From: JAFIHK01 sp041441455
Lineage (GTDB): Bacteria > Bacteroidota > Bacteroidia > Bacteroidales > UBA932
Direction: 5' to 3'
Assembly: GCA_041441455.1 (NCBI GenBank)
Contig: JASDTB010000094.1
Location: forward strand, 1 to 45,725
DNA length: 45,725 nucleotides
In this document: positions 7,379 through 15,295 of the stretch, one piece after another
Position numbering within the stretch: position 1 is the stretch's first letter
Layout: the number at the start of each line of letters is the position of its first letter
The notes under the pieces: model-generated
Database searches by the model: none
Told to the model about the DNA's origin: nothing
The model's input: the letters and a program-made list of their open reading frames with translations, nothing else
Position numbers and translations under genes: made by a program

Positions 7379-10144
7379 ATGAAGACACTTTCCTTTTTTT
7401 ATGCAAAACTCATTTTGTGCATAGTAGCTTTTTGCATCTTAACCTCTAACACAGCAGAGGCCCAATCTAGCGTAAAAGTAAAAGTAGTAGACTCTCTCTC
7501 TGGAAAAGGGGTGGAATTTGTCTCTGTCTCTCTTTATGAAACTCCAGCTAACTCTACTGTGAAATATTCAGATACAGATTCATCGGGAAGGGCTATTTTA
7601 AACAACATCAAACCTGGAAATTATCAACTAAAAATTTATCACATGAACTATTTCCCTGTAGTGAAAAACATTCATGTAAAAGGTAAAGTCTACGATATTG
7701 GAGAGCTTAAAATCAAGGAGAATGCAAAAAGAATGGATGCTGTTACAGTAACGGCAATCGCTCAAGCAATAACGATCAAAAAAGATACGATTGAGTTTAA
7801 TACCGCTGCATTTTCGGTTAAAGATGGTGATGTTTTAGAACAATTACTTTTCAAAATCCCTGGTTTAGTTATCGACAAAGAGGGGAAAATGACATATAAT
7901 GGAAAGGAGATAAACAAGATTCTTGTTGATGGAAAGGAGTTTATGACCAATAATCCGAAGTTACTTCAAAAAAATCTTCCAGCAAAAGCAATCGACAAGT
8001 TGAAAGTTTATGATAAAAAGAGTGAATTGGCTCAAGCTACTGGTGTAGATGACGGAAATAGTGAAAATGTACTGGATCTTTCAGTAAAAAAGGAGTTTAA
8101 AAAGATGCTCTTTGGGGCAGTGTCGGCAACTATAGGAACGGAGGACAAACACGCAGCAAGTATTTTTCTTTCAAAATTGAATGAGACGAGCAGGTTTGGC
8201 GTTGCTGCTTACAATTTTAAAAATGTTATGGGTGCATTCGGAGGTTTTGGTGGAGATGATATCCCGATGACTGTTGTTGGAGGTGGAGTTGGTGGATTAA
8301 TGGAGACAATCAACGTTGGAGCTGAAGGTGCCACAGAGATCAAAAACTCACCATACACACTAAACGGATCTTTCCAAACCAATATCGATATGAATCCTAG
8401 CTTCAACTCAAGAAGAAGGCAGACCTTTCTAACAGACAGCTCATTTATATACAACAATAAAAGCACTTCGGACAGACGCACTCAAAGCAATAATTTTAAC
8501 GCAGGGATTCTGACTAAAAGTACTTCAAAGCATAATATTACGGCAAAAATATCTGGCAAAATAGGTGAAACCAACTCATCTAGCACTTCAGAATATAGGA
8601 CAGATGGAGTGCATGGCACTAGAATTAACGAAGGACAATCTAATAACAGTTCAATAAATAAGGATAAGAGTCTCTCTATCAATTTCAGCGAATTCTTAAA
8701 GATGAAGAAAAAGGGAAGAGTTTTGTCGTTTGGAGCACAAGCAAGAATTGGAGACAATAGTTCGACAGGTTTTAATAACTCGTATACAACAAAATATTCC
8801 AATAATACCTCTACAACCGATACCATTAGGAAAAAGAGTATTGGAGAGGGTTACAATGGTTCTATCTCGGGAAACATCGGGTATAACGAGCCACTGACAA
8901 AAACACTGTTTTTGAATCTGTCATATAATTTTGGCATTAACAGAAACCACTCCGATAAAGCATCTTTCGACTGGAATCCCATCACAAAAAATTATGATAT
9001 CGTAGATAAAAAGTATAGCAGCTTGTATGACTACCTAAATATCTACCAAAATATTGGGATAATTCTTAAAAAAGATTTTAAAAAGGGATCAGTTAGCGCC
9101 GGATTTGGTGCATCGCCATCTTACATAAAAACAGAGAACAATGGCAACAAGATCTCTAACAGTACAGTAAACTACTATCCTACTATCAGATACGAATATA
9201 CGGGAAGCAAAAACCATTTTCTGACACTCTCCTATTCAGGCTCAACATCTCAACCTTCGGCAACACAACTTCAACCTCTTCCAAACATTACAAATCCACT
9301 ATACATTGTTACAGGAAATCCAGGCTTGATCTCCTCATTTATGAATAAAGCAGATATCCAGTTCAGAGGGAATTTTGCTAAAAAGACAATTTCACTTATG
9401 ACAAATTTAAGCTGTAGCTATTTAATGAATGGAATTACCAATGTAAATGCATATGGAAAAGGTGGTGTTCAATATTCTGCGCCAATCAATGCCAATGGAA
9501 CTTACAGCGGATCGGTAATGACTAGCTTAAACATTGCAGCATTTAAAAAGAAGGTTAATTTTGGATATAATTTCAGACTGTCTGTCAATAATAGCGCTAG
9601 TTATACAGCACAAATCAAACCCGAAGCTGAGGCAGATCCTTCAAAAATTGGAATTAACGACTTCATAAATATTTCTAAAATTTTTAATAATAACATTAGA
9701 TTAAATAACACCTTGAGTATTAGTGGAAGATTCAAAGGATTCGATATCTATTCAAACTTCAGAGCAGGCTACAATAACACACTCTATAGCGTTGAGGGGC
9801 GAAAAAATCCAGAAACATGGGATTTTTCTTTTTCAACATTGGCAGTATACAGCACAGAAAAAGGGCTCTCAGCAGTCCTTACAGGAGGAGTCAGTAAAGG
9901 TAAGGGATACAACAGCGAACAAGATAAAACAAGAACACTTATAAATCTAAGTCTAAATCAAAAATTCTTCAAGAATAAATTAAGTTGCCAAGTCGGTGTA
10001 ACTGACTTGTTAAACCAAAACAAAGGCATCAATAGAATTATTTCTGAGAACTTTATAGAGGACTCTGAAAACTATGTTATGAAGCGCTATTTCACACTTA
10101 CATTGACATATAATATTGGCAAGCCAATGGGTAATTTTGATTAG
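7379..10144 (+). CDS. Outer-membrane beta-barrel protein with carboxypeptidase-regulatory-like domain (TonB-receptor-like)
   Basis: The 921-residue protein has a signal peptide (about 1-29, ending EAQS) and then a carboxypeptidase-regulatory-like beta-sandwich (about 30-115), recognisable from VVDSLSGKGVEFVSVSLYET and later LKIYHMNYFPV. A plug-like region follows (about 120-225, with the motif ILVDGKEF) and then a long Ser/Asn-rich barrel. This layout is typical of Bacteroidetes outer-membrane proteins related to TonB-dependent receptors. No partner SusD lipoprotein is adjacent, so it is not a classic polysaccharide-utilisation pair. The substrate is unknown. The 75-bp gap after manC holds two small hairpins and no consensus -7 box. 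Confidence 0.85.
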   Translation: MKTLSFFYAKLILCIVAFCILTSNTAEAQSSVKVKVVDSLSGKGVEFVSVSLYETPANSTVKYSDTDSSGRAILNNIKPGNYQLKIYHMNYFPVVKNIHVKGKVYDIGELKIKENAKRMDAVTVTAIAQAITIKKDTIEFNTAAFSVKDGDVLEQLLFKIPGLVIDKEGKMTYNGKEINKILVDGKEFMTNNPKLLQKNLPAKAIDKLKVYDKKSELAQATGVDDGNSENVLDLSVKKEFKKMLFGAVSATIGTEDKHAASIFLSKLNETSRFGVAAYNFKNVMGAFGGFGGDDIPMTVVGGGVGGLMETINVGAEGATEIKNSPYTLNGSFQTNIDMNPSFNSRRRQTFLTDSSFIYNNKSTSDRRTQSNNFNAGILTKSTSKHNITAKISGKIGETNSSSTSEYRTDGVHGTRINEGQSNNSSINKDKSLSINFSEFLKMKKKGRVLSFGAQARIGDNSSTGFNNSYTTKYSNNTSTTDTIRKKSIGEGYNGSISGNIGYNEPLTKTLFLNLSYNFGINRNHSDKASFDWNPITKNYDIVDKKYSSLYDYLNIYQNIGIILKKDFKKGSVSAGFGASPSYIKTENNGNKISNSTVNYYPTIRYEYTGSKNHFLTLSYSGSTSQPSATQLQPLPNITNPLYIVTGNPGLISSFMNKADIQFRGNFAKKTISLMTNLSCSYLMNGITNVNAYGKGGVQYSAPINANGTYSGSVMTSLNIAAFKKKVNFGYNFRLSVNNSASYTAQIKPEAEADPSKIGINDFINISKIFNNNIRLNNTLSISGRFKGFDIYSNFRAGYNNTLYSVEGRKNPETWDFSFSTLAVYSTEKGLSAVLTGGVSKGKGYNSEQDKTRTLINLSLNQKFFKNKLSCQVGVTDLLNQNKGINRIISENFIEDSENYVMKRYFTLTLTYNIGKPMGNFD

Positions 10145-10223
10145 CTGTTCGAAAAATTCTAATTAACAACCAAAATATTTTATTACTTTAGTATTATCAT
10201 TAACATTCTAAATTAATAAAATA

Positions 10224-12062
10224 ATGTGCGGAATTGTTGCTTACATTGGGCCAGAACAGGCTTATCCTATAATTATAAAAGGTCTTAAAAGATTAGAGTA
10301 CAGAGGGTACGACAGTGCGGGGATTGCACTGGTCAATGGTGGATTACAAATCATAAAAAAGAAGGGAAAAGTTATAAACCTTGAGGAGTATGCGTCCAAT
10401 TCTAACCTCAACGGAAACCTCGGAATCGGCCATACTCGATGGGCTACTCATGGAGTACCAAGCGATCAAAACTCTCATCCACATACATCGGGAGACGGCA
10501 AGATTGCTTTAGTCCATAATGGAATCATTGAAAACTATATCACTCTTAAATCGACACTTATAAATAAAGGTCACATTTTTAAGAGCGAGACCGACACCGA
10601 AGTGTTAGTACATTTCATCGAAGATATCAAAAATGAGCTTAAGTGCTCATTAACAGAGGCTGTAAGAGTTGCTTTGACAAGAGTCGTTGGTGCTTTTGCA
10701 ATCTGCGTTGTAACCTCCGAAGAGCCAGACCTGCTGATTGCAGCCCGCAGAGGAAGTCCATTAGCCTTAGGAATTGGAGAGGGAGAGTTTATTCTTGCGT
10801 CAGACGTTACTCCAATCGTAGAGTACACCCAGAAAGTAATCTATCCGAAAGACAACGAAATGCTTATCATCAAGGGTAAAGACTACAAAATCATAGACTT
10901 AGAGAATAACGTAATCCAACCATATATTAAAGAGTTAGACTTTGAACTTGCAAGTATAGAGAAGAGCGGTTTCGAGCACTATATGCTCAAAGAGATAATG
11001 GAGCAACCGAGAACATTCCGCGACTGTTTACGTGGAAGGCTAAGAGCAGATGAATCCATTATAAATTTAGGAGGAATAAGGGACTATATCGATGAGATAA
11101 AGGATGCAAAACGGCTATTAATCATAGCATGTGGAACCTCATATCACGCAGGATTAGTTGCCAAATATCTTTTCGAAGATCTTTGCAACATACCAACCGA
11201 TGTTGACTTTGCATCAGAATTCCGCTATCGCAAAGTTGTAATTACAGAGAAAACTGTAGTGCTGGGAATCTCTCAATCTGGGGAGACAGCTGATACCATC
11301 GTCGCACTAGAGAAGGCAAAAAAGAAAGGGGCAAAAGTACTTGGGATTTGCAATGTAGTTGGGTCTTCTATCGCTCGTCTGACCGATGCTGGAGTCTATA
11401 CTCACGTTGGTGTTGAAATTGGAGTAGCTAGTACCAAGGCATTTACAGGACAACTTGCAATCATCTACATGATGGCTCTACTAATTGCAAAAGAGCGTGG
11501 AACTTTAGATTTTGAGCAATATAAAAACTATCTCCGTCAACTTGACGAATTACCAGAAAAAATTGAGATTACACTTAAAAACTCATTTACAGTTGCCGAG
11601 TTGATTGCAGCAGCATGCTACAAATCTTCTAGCATGATATATCTGGGAAGAGGTCTAAACTACCCAATAGCCCTCGAAGGCGCACTTAAACTGAAAGAGA
11701 TAACCTACATCCATGCAGAGGGTTACCCAGCAGCAGAGATGAAACATGGCCCAATAGCATTAATCGACGACAAGATGTTTGTAGTGTTTATCGCTCCAAA
11801 AGATGCAACCTATGAGAAGATTGTCTCGAACATCCAAGAGGTGAAGGCAAGAGGAGGAAACGTTATTGCATTGGTTAGCCACGGTGACAAAGATGTTGCA
11901 AAGATGGCAGACTATGTAATTGAGATACCTGAGACAGATCCAATTTTTACCTCAGCGCTAAATATCATCCCTCTTCAACTGCTTGCTTATCAAGTAGCAA
12001 AACTAAGAGAGTGCAATATTGACCAACCTAGAAATCTTGCAAAATCAGTTACTGTTGAATAA
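10224..12062 (+). CDS. glmS: Glutamine--fructose-6-phosphate aminotransferase (isomerizing)
   Basis: The 612-residue protein opens with MCGIVAYIG, whose Cys2 is the N-terminal nucleophile of the class II glutaminase domain (about 1-220). Two SIS domains follow (about 290-420 and 460-600), with CGTSYHAG and SQSGETADT for phosphosugar binding. It ends with the expected NLAKSVTVE tail. The enzyme makes glucosamine-6-phosphate, the entry to UDP-GlcNAc for peptidoglycan and lipopolysaccharide. The length is normal. The upstream sequence has only a near-match to the -7 consensus (about 10194-10201). The cupin gene follows after 8 bp. Confidence 0.97.
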   Translation: MCGIVAYIGPEQAYPIIIKGLKRLEYRGYDSAGIALVNGGLQIIKKKGKVINLEEYASNSNLNGNLGIGHTRWATHGVPSDQNSHPHTSGDGKIALVHNGIIENYITLKSTLINKGHIFKSETDTEVLVHFIEDIKNELKCSLTEAVRVALTRVVGAFAICVVTSEEPDLLIAARRGSPLALGIGEGEFILASDVTPIVEYTQKVIYPKDNEMLIIKGKDYKIIDLENNVIQPYIKELDFELASIEKSGFEHYMLKEIMEQPRTFRDCLRGRLRADESIINLGGIRDYIDEIKDAKRLLIIACGTSYHAGLVAKYLFEDLCNIPTDVDFASEFRYRKVVITEKTVVLGISQSGETADTIVALEKAKKKGAKVLGICNVVGSSIARLTDAGVYTHVGVEIGVASTKAFTGQLAIIYMMALLIAKERGTLDFEQYKNYLRQLDELPEKIEITLKNSFTVAELIAAACYKSSSMIYLGRGLNYPIALEGALKLKEITYIHAEGYPAAEMKHGPIALIDDKMFVVFIAPKDATYEKIVSNIQEVKARGGNVIALVSHGDKDVAKMADYVIEIPETDPIFTSALNIIPLQLLAYQVAKLRECNIDQPRNLAKSVTVE

Positions 12063-12070
12063 TTTACACA

Positions 12071-12463
12071 ATGATCATAATAAATAATACGCTTCTCGAC
12101 ACAATTACTGAGAAGGCCAAAACATCTCCAAGATTGAGAATGAATTTCAATCTGCATGATTCTCTTGATTCACCAGTTCAACGTCTGATGAATGCTTTAG
12201 AGCCTGGCACTGAACTACCAATCCACAGACATCGCCACACTGACGAGACATACATTGTACTAAGAGGAGCCATTAAGGTTTTCCTATACAATGATGATAA
12301 AACACTAAAAGAGAAGGTGTTATTGAACCCCTGTGACGGAGAATATGGGATAAATATTCCAGCGAATCAGTTTCACACGGTAGAGGTGTTAGAAAAAGGG
12401 ACAGTAATCTTCGAAGTTAAAGAGGGTCCATACACTCCATTAGGAGATGGAGATACGCTATAA
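12071..12463 (+). CDS. WbuC-family cupin metalloprotein
   Basis: The 130-residue protein has a cupin fold with a metal-binding cluster HRHRH (52-56) and Glu59, followed by YIVLRG. WbuC-family proteins are found in O-antigen and other surface-polysaccharide clusters, but their reaction is not firmly established. It begins 8 bp after glmS on the same strand and is probably co-transcribed, which fits a role in nucleotide-sugar or surface-glycan metabolism. The length suits the family. Confidence 0.78.
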   Translation: MIIINNTLLDTITEKAKTSPRLRMNFNLHDSLDSPVQRLMNALEPGTELPIHRHRHTDETYIVLRGAIKVFLYNDDKTLKEKVLLNPCDGEYGINIPANQFHTVEVLEKGTVIFEVKEGPYTPLGDGDTL

Positions 12464-12479
12464 TTTAATAATTTTTTGA

Positions 12480-12510
12480 TTGTTTTTCAACTATTTAATT
12501 AGTAATTTTG
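12480..12510 (+). promoter_or_regulatory. Promoter of ferritin
   Basis: TTG at 12480-12482 and TAATTTTG at 12503-12510 are 20 nt apart, matching the Bacteroidetes -33/-7 pattern. The box ends 28 nt before the ferritin ATG, so ferritin likely has its own promoter. Confidence 0.6.
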
Positions 12511-12538
12511 TTTATATATTTTAAAATTAAGATGCCAT

Positions 12539-13057
12539 ATGAGACTAAATGAAAAAGTAGAGAAGATTCTCAACAAACAGATCAATGCTGAGTTTTGGTC
12601 TGCATATTTATATTTGGCAATGTCTGCCTACTATGAATCAAAAGGTTTGAGAGGTTTTGCAAACTGGATGAGAGTTCAGTATCAAGAAGAGACTTCTCAT
12701 GCTCTAAAACTTTATGACTATCTCATAGCCAGAGGAGGAATTGTTAAATTAGAGCCGATTGACGCTGTTAAAACAGAGTGGAACGGAATCAAGGAACCAT
12801 TTACTGAGACTTATGAACACGAATGTGTTGTTACAGATATGATTCATAAATGCTACGAAGTAGCAGTAGAAGAGAGAGACCATGCAACTGCAAATATGTT
12901 ACAATGGTTTATAAATGAACAAGCTGAAGAGGAACAAAATGCGCTGACCTTAATCGATCAGTTGAATCTGATTGGAGAAAATGGACAAGCAATCTATCTT
13001 CTCGATAAGGAACTTGCAACTAGAGTATTCGTAGATGCAACTAAAACAGCAAATTAA
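12539..13057 (+). CDS. ftnA: Non-haem ferritin
   Basis: The 172-residue protein has the four-helix ferritin pattern, with ferroxidase-centre ligands in AEFWSAYLYL and YQEETSHA (the ExxH motif) and in VEERDHATANMLQWFINEQAEEE later. The length is normal for bacterial FtnA. It oxidises and stores iron as a 24-subunit shell in the cytoplasm. It has its own promoter and is followed by a strong terminator, so it is probably a single-gene unit. Confidence 0.95.
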   Translation: MRLNEKVEKILNKQINAEFWSAYLYLAMSAYYESKGLRGFANWMRVQYQEETSHALKLYDYLIARGGIVKLEPIDAVKTEWNGIKEPFTETYEHECVVTDMIHKCYEVAVEERDHATANMLQWFINEQAEEEQNALTLIDQLNLIGENGQAIYLLDKELATRVFVDATKTAN

Positions 13058-13106
13058 AACCCTTTTCCAAATAACCCTAACCCTTCTGTTCAAAAAAAGG
13101 CTTTTT

Positions 13107-13132
13107 ACCGGACCCGAAAGGTCCGGTTTTTT
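13107..13132 (+). terminator. Rho-independent terminator of ferritin
   Basis: The arms ACCGGACC (13107-13114) and GGTCCGGT (13120-13127) form an 8-bp GC-rich stem with a 5-nt loop, followed by a T-run to 13132. It separates ferritin from the convergent ybaK gene, whose stop codon lies at the T-run. Confidence 0.9.
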
Positions 13133-13614
13133 CATATCAGACACTCAATTTGGGCTGAGATGTAATTTATCAGCTTATCTGGATTAATCTTAAGCTGTAA
13201 TCCACGTTGTCCTGCACTAACGTAAATGTAGTCGTAAAGAATTACCGTCTCATGAATAAAAGTAGGAAATGTCCTCTTCATCCCAATAGGAGAACAGGCT
13301 CCTCTGATGTAGCCAGTTAATGGGAGTAACTCCTTCATAGGAATTAGTTCGCAAGATTTATTCCCAGATATTTTCGCTGCTAATTTCAAATTAACCTCAC
13401 AATCACCAGGAATGATACAGACAAAATGACCACTCTTATCACCTTTCAAAACAAGTGTCTTGAAGACCTGTTCCACTGGTTCACCCACCATCTCAGCAAC
13501 ATGTACAGCACTCAAATCTGACTCATCGACTTCGTAAGCAACTAACTCATAATCAATCGTCGCAGCATCAAGTAACCTAGCTACATTAGTTTTAGAAACA
13601 GCACTCTTGCTCAT
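13132..13614 (-). CDS. ybaK: YbaK-type aminoacyl-tRNA deacylase
   Basis: This protein of about 160 residues matches the YbaK/EbsC fold: DYELVAYEVDESD near the start, then FKTLVLKGDKSGHFVCIIPG and GYIRGACSPIGMKR, with the conserved lysine and GxxxP elements of the substrate pocket. YbaK proteins hydrolyse Cys-tRNA(Pro), which prolyl-tRNA synthetase makes by mistake. I chose the ATG at 13614 over an upstream TTG at 13623, because the ATG comes 2 bp after the stop codon of the preceding gene. It is the last gene of the carbamoyltransferase operon, though its role looks unrelated to the others. Confidence 0.88.
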   Translation of the reverse strand: MSKSAVSKTNVARLLDAATIDYELVAYEVDESDLSAVHVAEMVGEPVEQVFKTLVLKGDKSGHFVCIIPGDCEVNLKLAAKISGNKSCELIPMKELLPLTGYIRGACSPIGMKRTFPTFIHETVILYDYIYVSAGQRGLQLKINPDKLINYISAQIECLI

Positions 13615-13616
13615 AT

Positions 13617-14000
13617 CTACCAAGGGTTCTTGAAGGACTCAGGCGTGAATTGATATTTTCTCTCTTTGAACACAGAGCCCGTTGGATTTTTTAGAGACAT
13701 CGAATCTTTATTCCCAAAAAGTTTTGAAAGTAGCGAAATTGGAAATAGAAACAGGTAAAACACCAATCCAAGAATTATATTAGGAATAATCTTGGAAAGA
13801 AGTTTTGCCAGTAGAAACCATGCCTTTTCTATCAGTAAAGCCATCTTTTTTGAGGCAATCGATAGAATTGAGACTATTATTGCAATGTATAGCGCCCACG
13901 ACCAGTCATTGGCGTAATAGATAGAAATCGCATAGATAATGATAAATCCAGCAACAATAACTAATACGGTTTTAAAAGGGTCTGACTTAAGTTTAGACAT
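13617..14000 (-). CDS. SxtJ-family membrane protein
   Basis: The 127-residue protein has about four hydrophobic segments (roughly 12-28, 35-48, 58-72, 74-92) and a short hydrophilic C-terminus. In size, hydropathy and position it matches SxtJ-family proteins, named after the saxitoxin cluster, where they occur beside carbamoyltransferases. The function of SxtJ is not known. It begins 11 bp after the 49-residue DUF5989-type gene and ends 2 bp before ybaK. The call relies on size, membrane pattern and gene neighbourhood together. Confidence 0.7.
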   Translation of the reverse strand: MSKLKSDPFKTVLVIVAGFIIIYAISIYYANDWSWALYIAIIVSILSIASKKMALLIEKAWFLLAKLLSKIIPNIILGLVFYLFLFPISLLSKLFGNKDSMSLKNPTGSVFKERKYQFTPESFKNPW

Positions 14001-14011
14001 ATTTCTCTATT

Positions 14012-14161
14012 TTAGAACAGTGTATAGATGAAAGGAGCAATAGCACTTGCGCCTCCAAAGACAATCAAGAGTGCCAGGATTAACAAAATAATGATCACAG
14101 GTGCTAGCCAGAATTTTTTTCTCTCTCTGACAAAGTTCCATAAATCTTTCAAAAATTCCAT
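14012..14161 (-). CDS. DUF5989-type small membrane protein (49 residues)
   Basis: This short frame reads MEFLKDLWNFVRERKKFW and then a single membrane helix (about 19-36) ending near FGGASAIAPFIYTLF. It closely matches the DUF5989 pattern: a basic amphipathic start, one helix, and a GGASAIAPF-like tail. Such peptides occur between SxtJ-type genes and NodU/SxtI-type carbamoyltransferases. It starts 5 bp after the SGNH-like gene and stops 11 bp before sxtJ, leaving no room for other signals. It is probably a small subunit of a membrane complex. The function is unknown. Confidence 0.85.
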   Translation of the reverse strand: MEFLKDLWNFVRERKKFWLAPVIIILLILALLIVFGGASAIAPFIYTLF

Positions 14162-14166
14162 ATTGA

Positions 14167-15288
14167 CTAATTTTTCGATTTTAAATTTGATATTTTTTCT
14201 GCTAAATATTTTCCTACCAATTCATTATATAATGCAACAGGATGTCCATCATTCTCCATAAAGTACCTACTTGAGCCCGACTTAATATCGGGTATCATAT
14301 CAGAAACTTTGAAGTAGCTTAAATTATATTTGGTTAACAGTGAAATTAAATAGTCTGAATACTTTCCATTGCAAGAATCGTAATCTAAAACAACATAGAA
14401 TGGAACTCCAATTTGTTGATAGTCGTCTCTCATTCTAGCTAGCATCATGACAACCCTTAACACATCCTCCTCTTTAATCTCTTTATGAGAAAAGTGTCGC
14501 TTGAATAATTGAGTACCTTCCCATACTTTGTAAAGATTCTCCTTTAGCTTCCCATATTTTTCATGAAACTTGCCTTTGAATAGAAGAGAGTCACCCTCAA
14601 TCACATATTTGGGCCCATATTTATCCCAATTCTTATATCCTGCAGCCCTTCCATAATGGTCGGGGAGTAAAGAGTAGAAGACTATAGATTCACTTTTTCC
14701 TTTGAGCAGGGCTGTGTCTTTTAGAATCTCATTCTCAGTGATAAACAGTGCATGGTGAGGACCATAACCATGAAAACCATAATTACGAACCAAATACTTA
14801 GTATCTGAATAATGGTTAAAATAGTAAGGAACTGTTTGATTATCTTCTAAACCCTCACCGAATGTGAATGAACACCCAAGAAAAAGAGCAAAAGATTTAG
14901 ATGTATCGACTGAACCAGGAGTATTACGAATACCATCCTTGACAGTGTATTGAACATCATACAACTCATGATTAAAGTCGTAAATCTTCCTCACACTTAT
15001 TACAAACTCTTCATTTGCAGGACCAAACCATCTAACTCCATTACCATTCCAATATTCTGGCGTATGGGTAAAAGAGCCTTCGAAGTAAGAGAAAGCCTTC
15101 TTTTCGACAGTCATCAACAGATAACCTTCGTATAAGCAAATTGCAATAAAGATGGCAGAAGTGTTGAATAAAATATGTTTAATCACACTCTTTTTTGCCT
15201 TTATTCCAATAATTATGAGAAGTATGGCTACAAGAAGAAATGCAACCAAAAATCCATAATTGAAGATAAAATATTTAAGATATCCCAT
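14167..15288 (-). CDS. Membrane-anchored SGNH-like hydrolase or acyltransferase of the carbamoyltransferase module
   Basis: The 373-residue protein starts with two membrane segments (about 8-28 and 36-58), followed by a soluble domain. SGNH-like blocks are visible: LGCSFTFGEG (block I serine), NYGFHGYGPHH (block II), SLLPDH (block III position) and ENDGHP near the C-terminus with the catalytic Asp and His. It probably acts on a glycan or lipid at the membrane, removing or transferring an acyl group. It lies 7 bp after the carbamoyltransferase and 5 bp before the DUF5989-type gene, so it belongs to this module. The exact substrate cannot be read from the sequence. Confidence 0.72.
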   Translation of the reverse strand: MGYLKYFIFNYGFLVAFLLVAILLIIIGIKAKKSVIKHILFNTSAIFIAICLYEGYLLMTVEKKAFSYFEGSFTHTPEYWNGNGVRWFGPANEEFVISVRKIYDFNHELYDVQYTVKDGIRNTPGSVDTSKSFALFLGCSFTFGEGLEDNQTVPYYFNHYSDTKYLVRNYGFHGYGPHHALFITENEILKDTALLKGKSESIVFYSLLPDHYGRAAGYKNWDKYGPKYVIEGDSLLFKGKFHEKYGKLKENLYKVWEGTQLFKRHFSHKEIKEEDVLRVVMMLARMRDDYQQIGVPFYVVLDYDSCNGKYSDYLISLLTKYNLSYFKVSDMIPDIKSGSSRYFMENDGHPVALYNELVGKYLAEKISNLKSKN

Positions 15289-15295
15289 TTTGGTA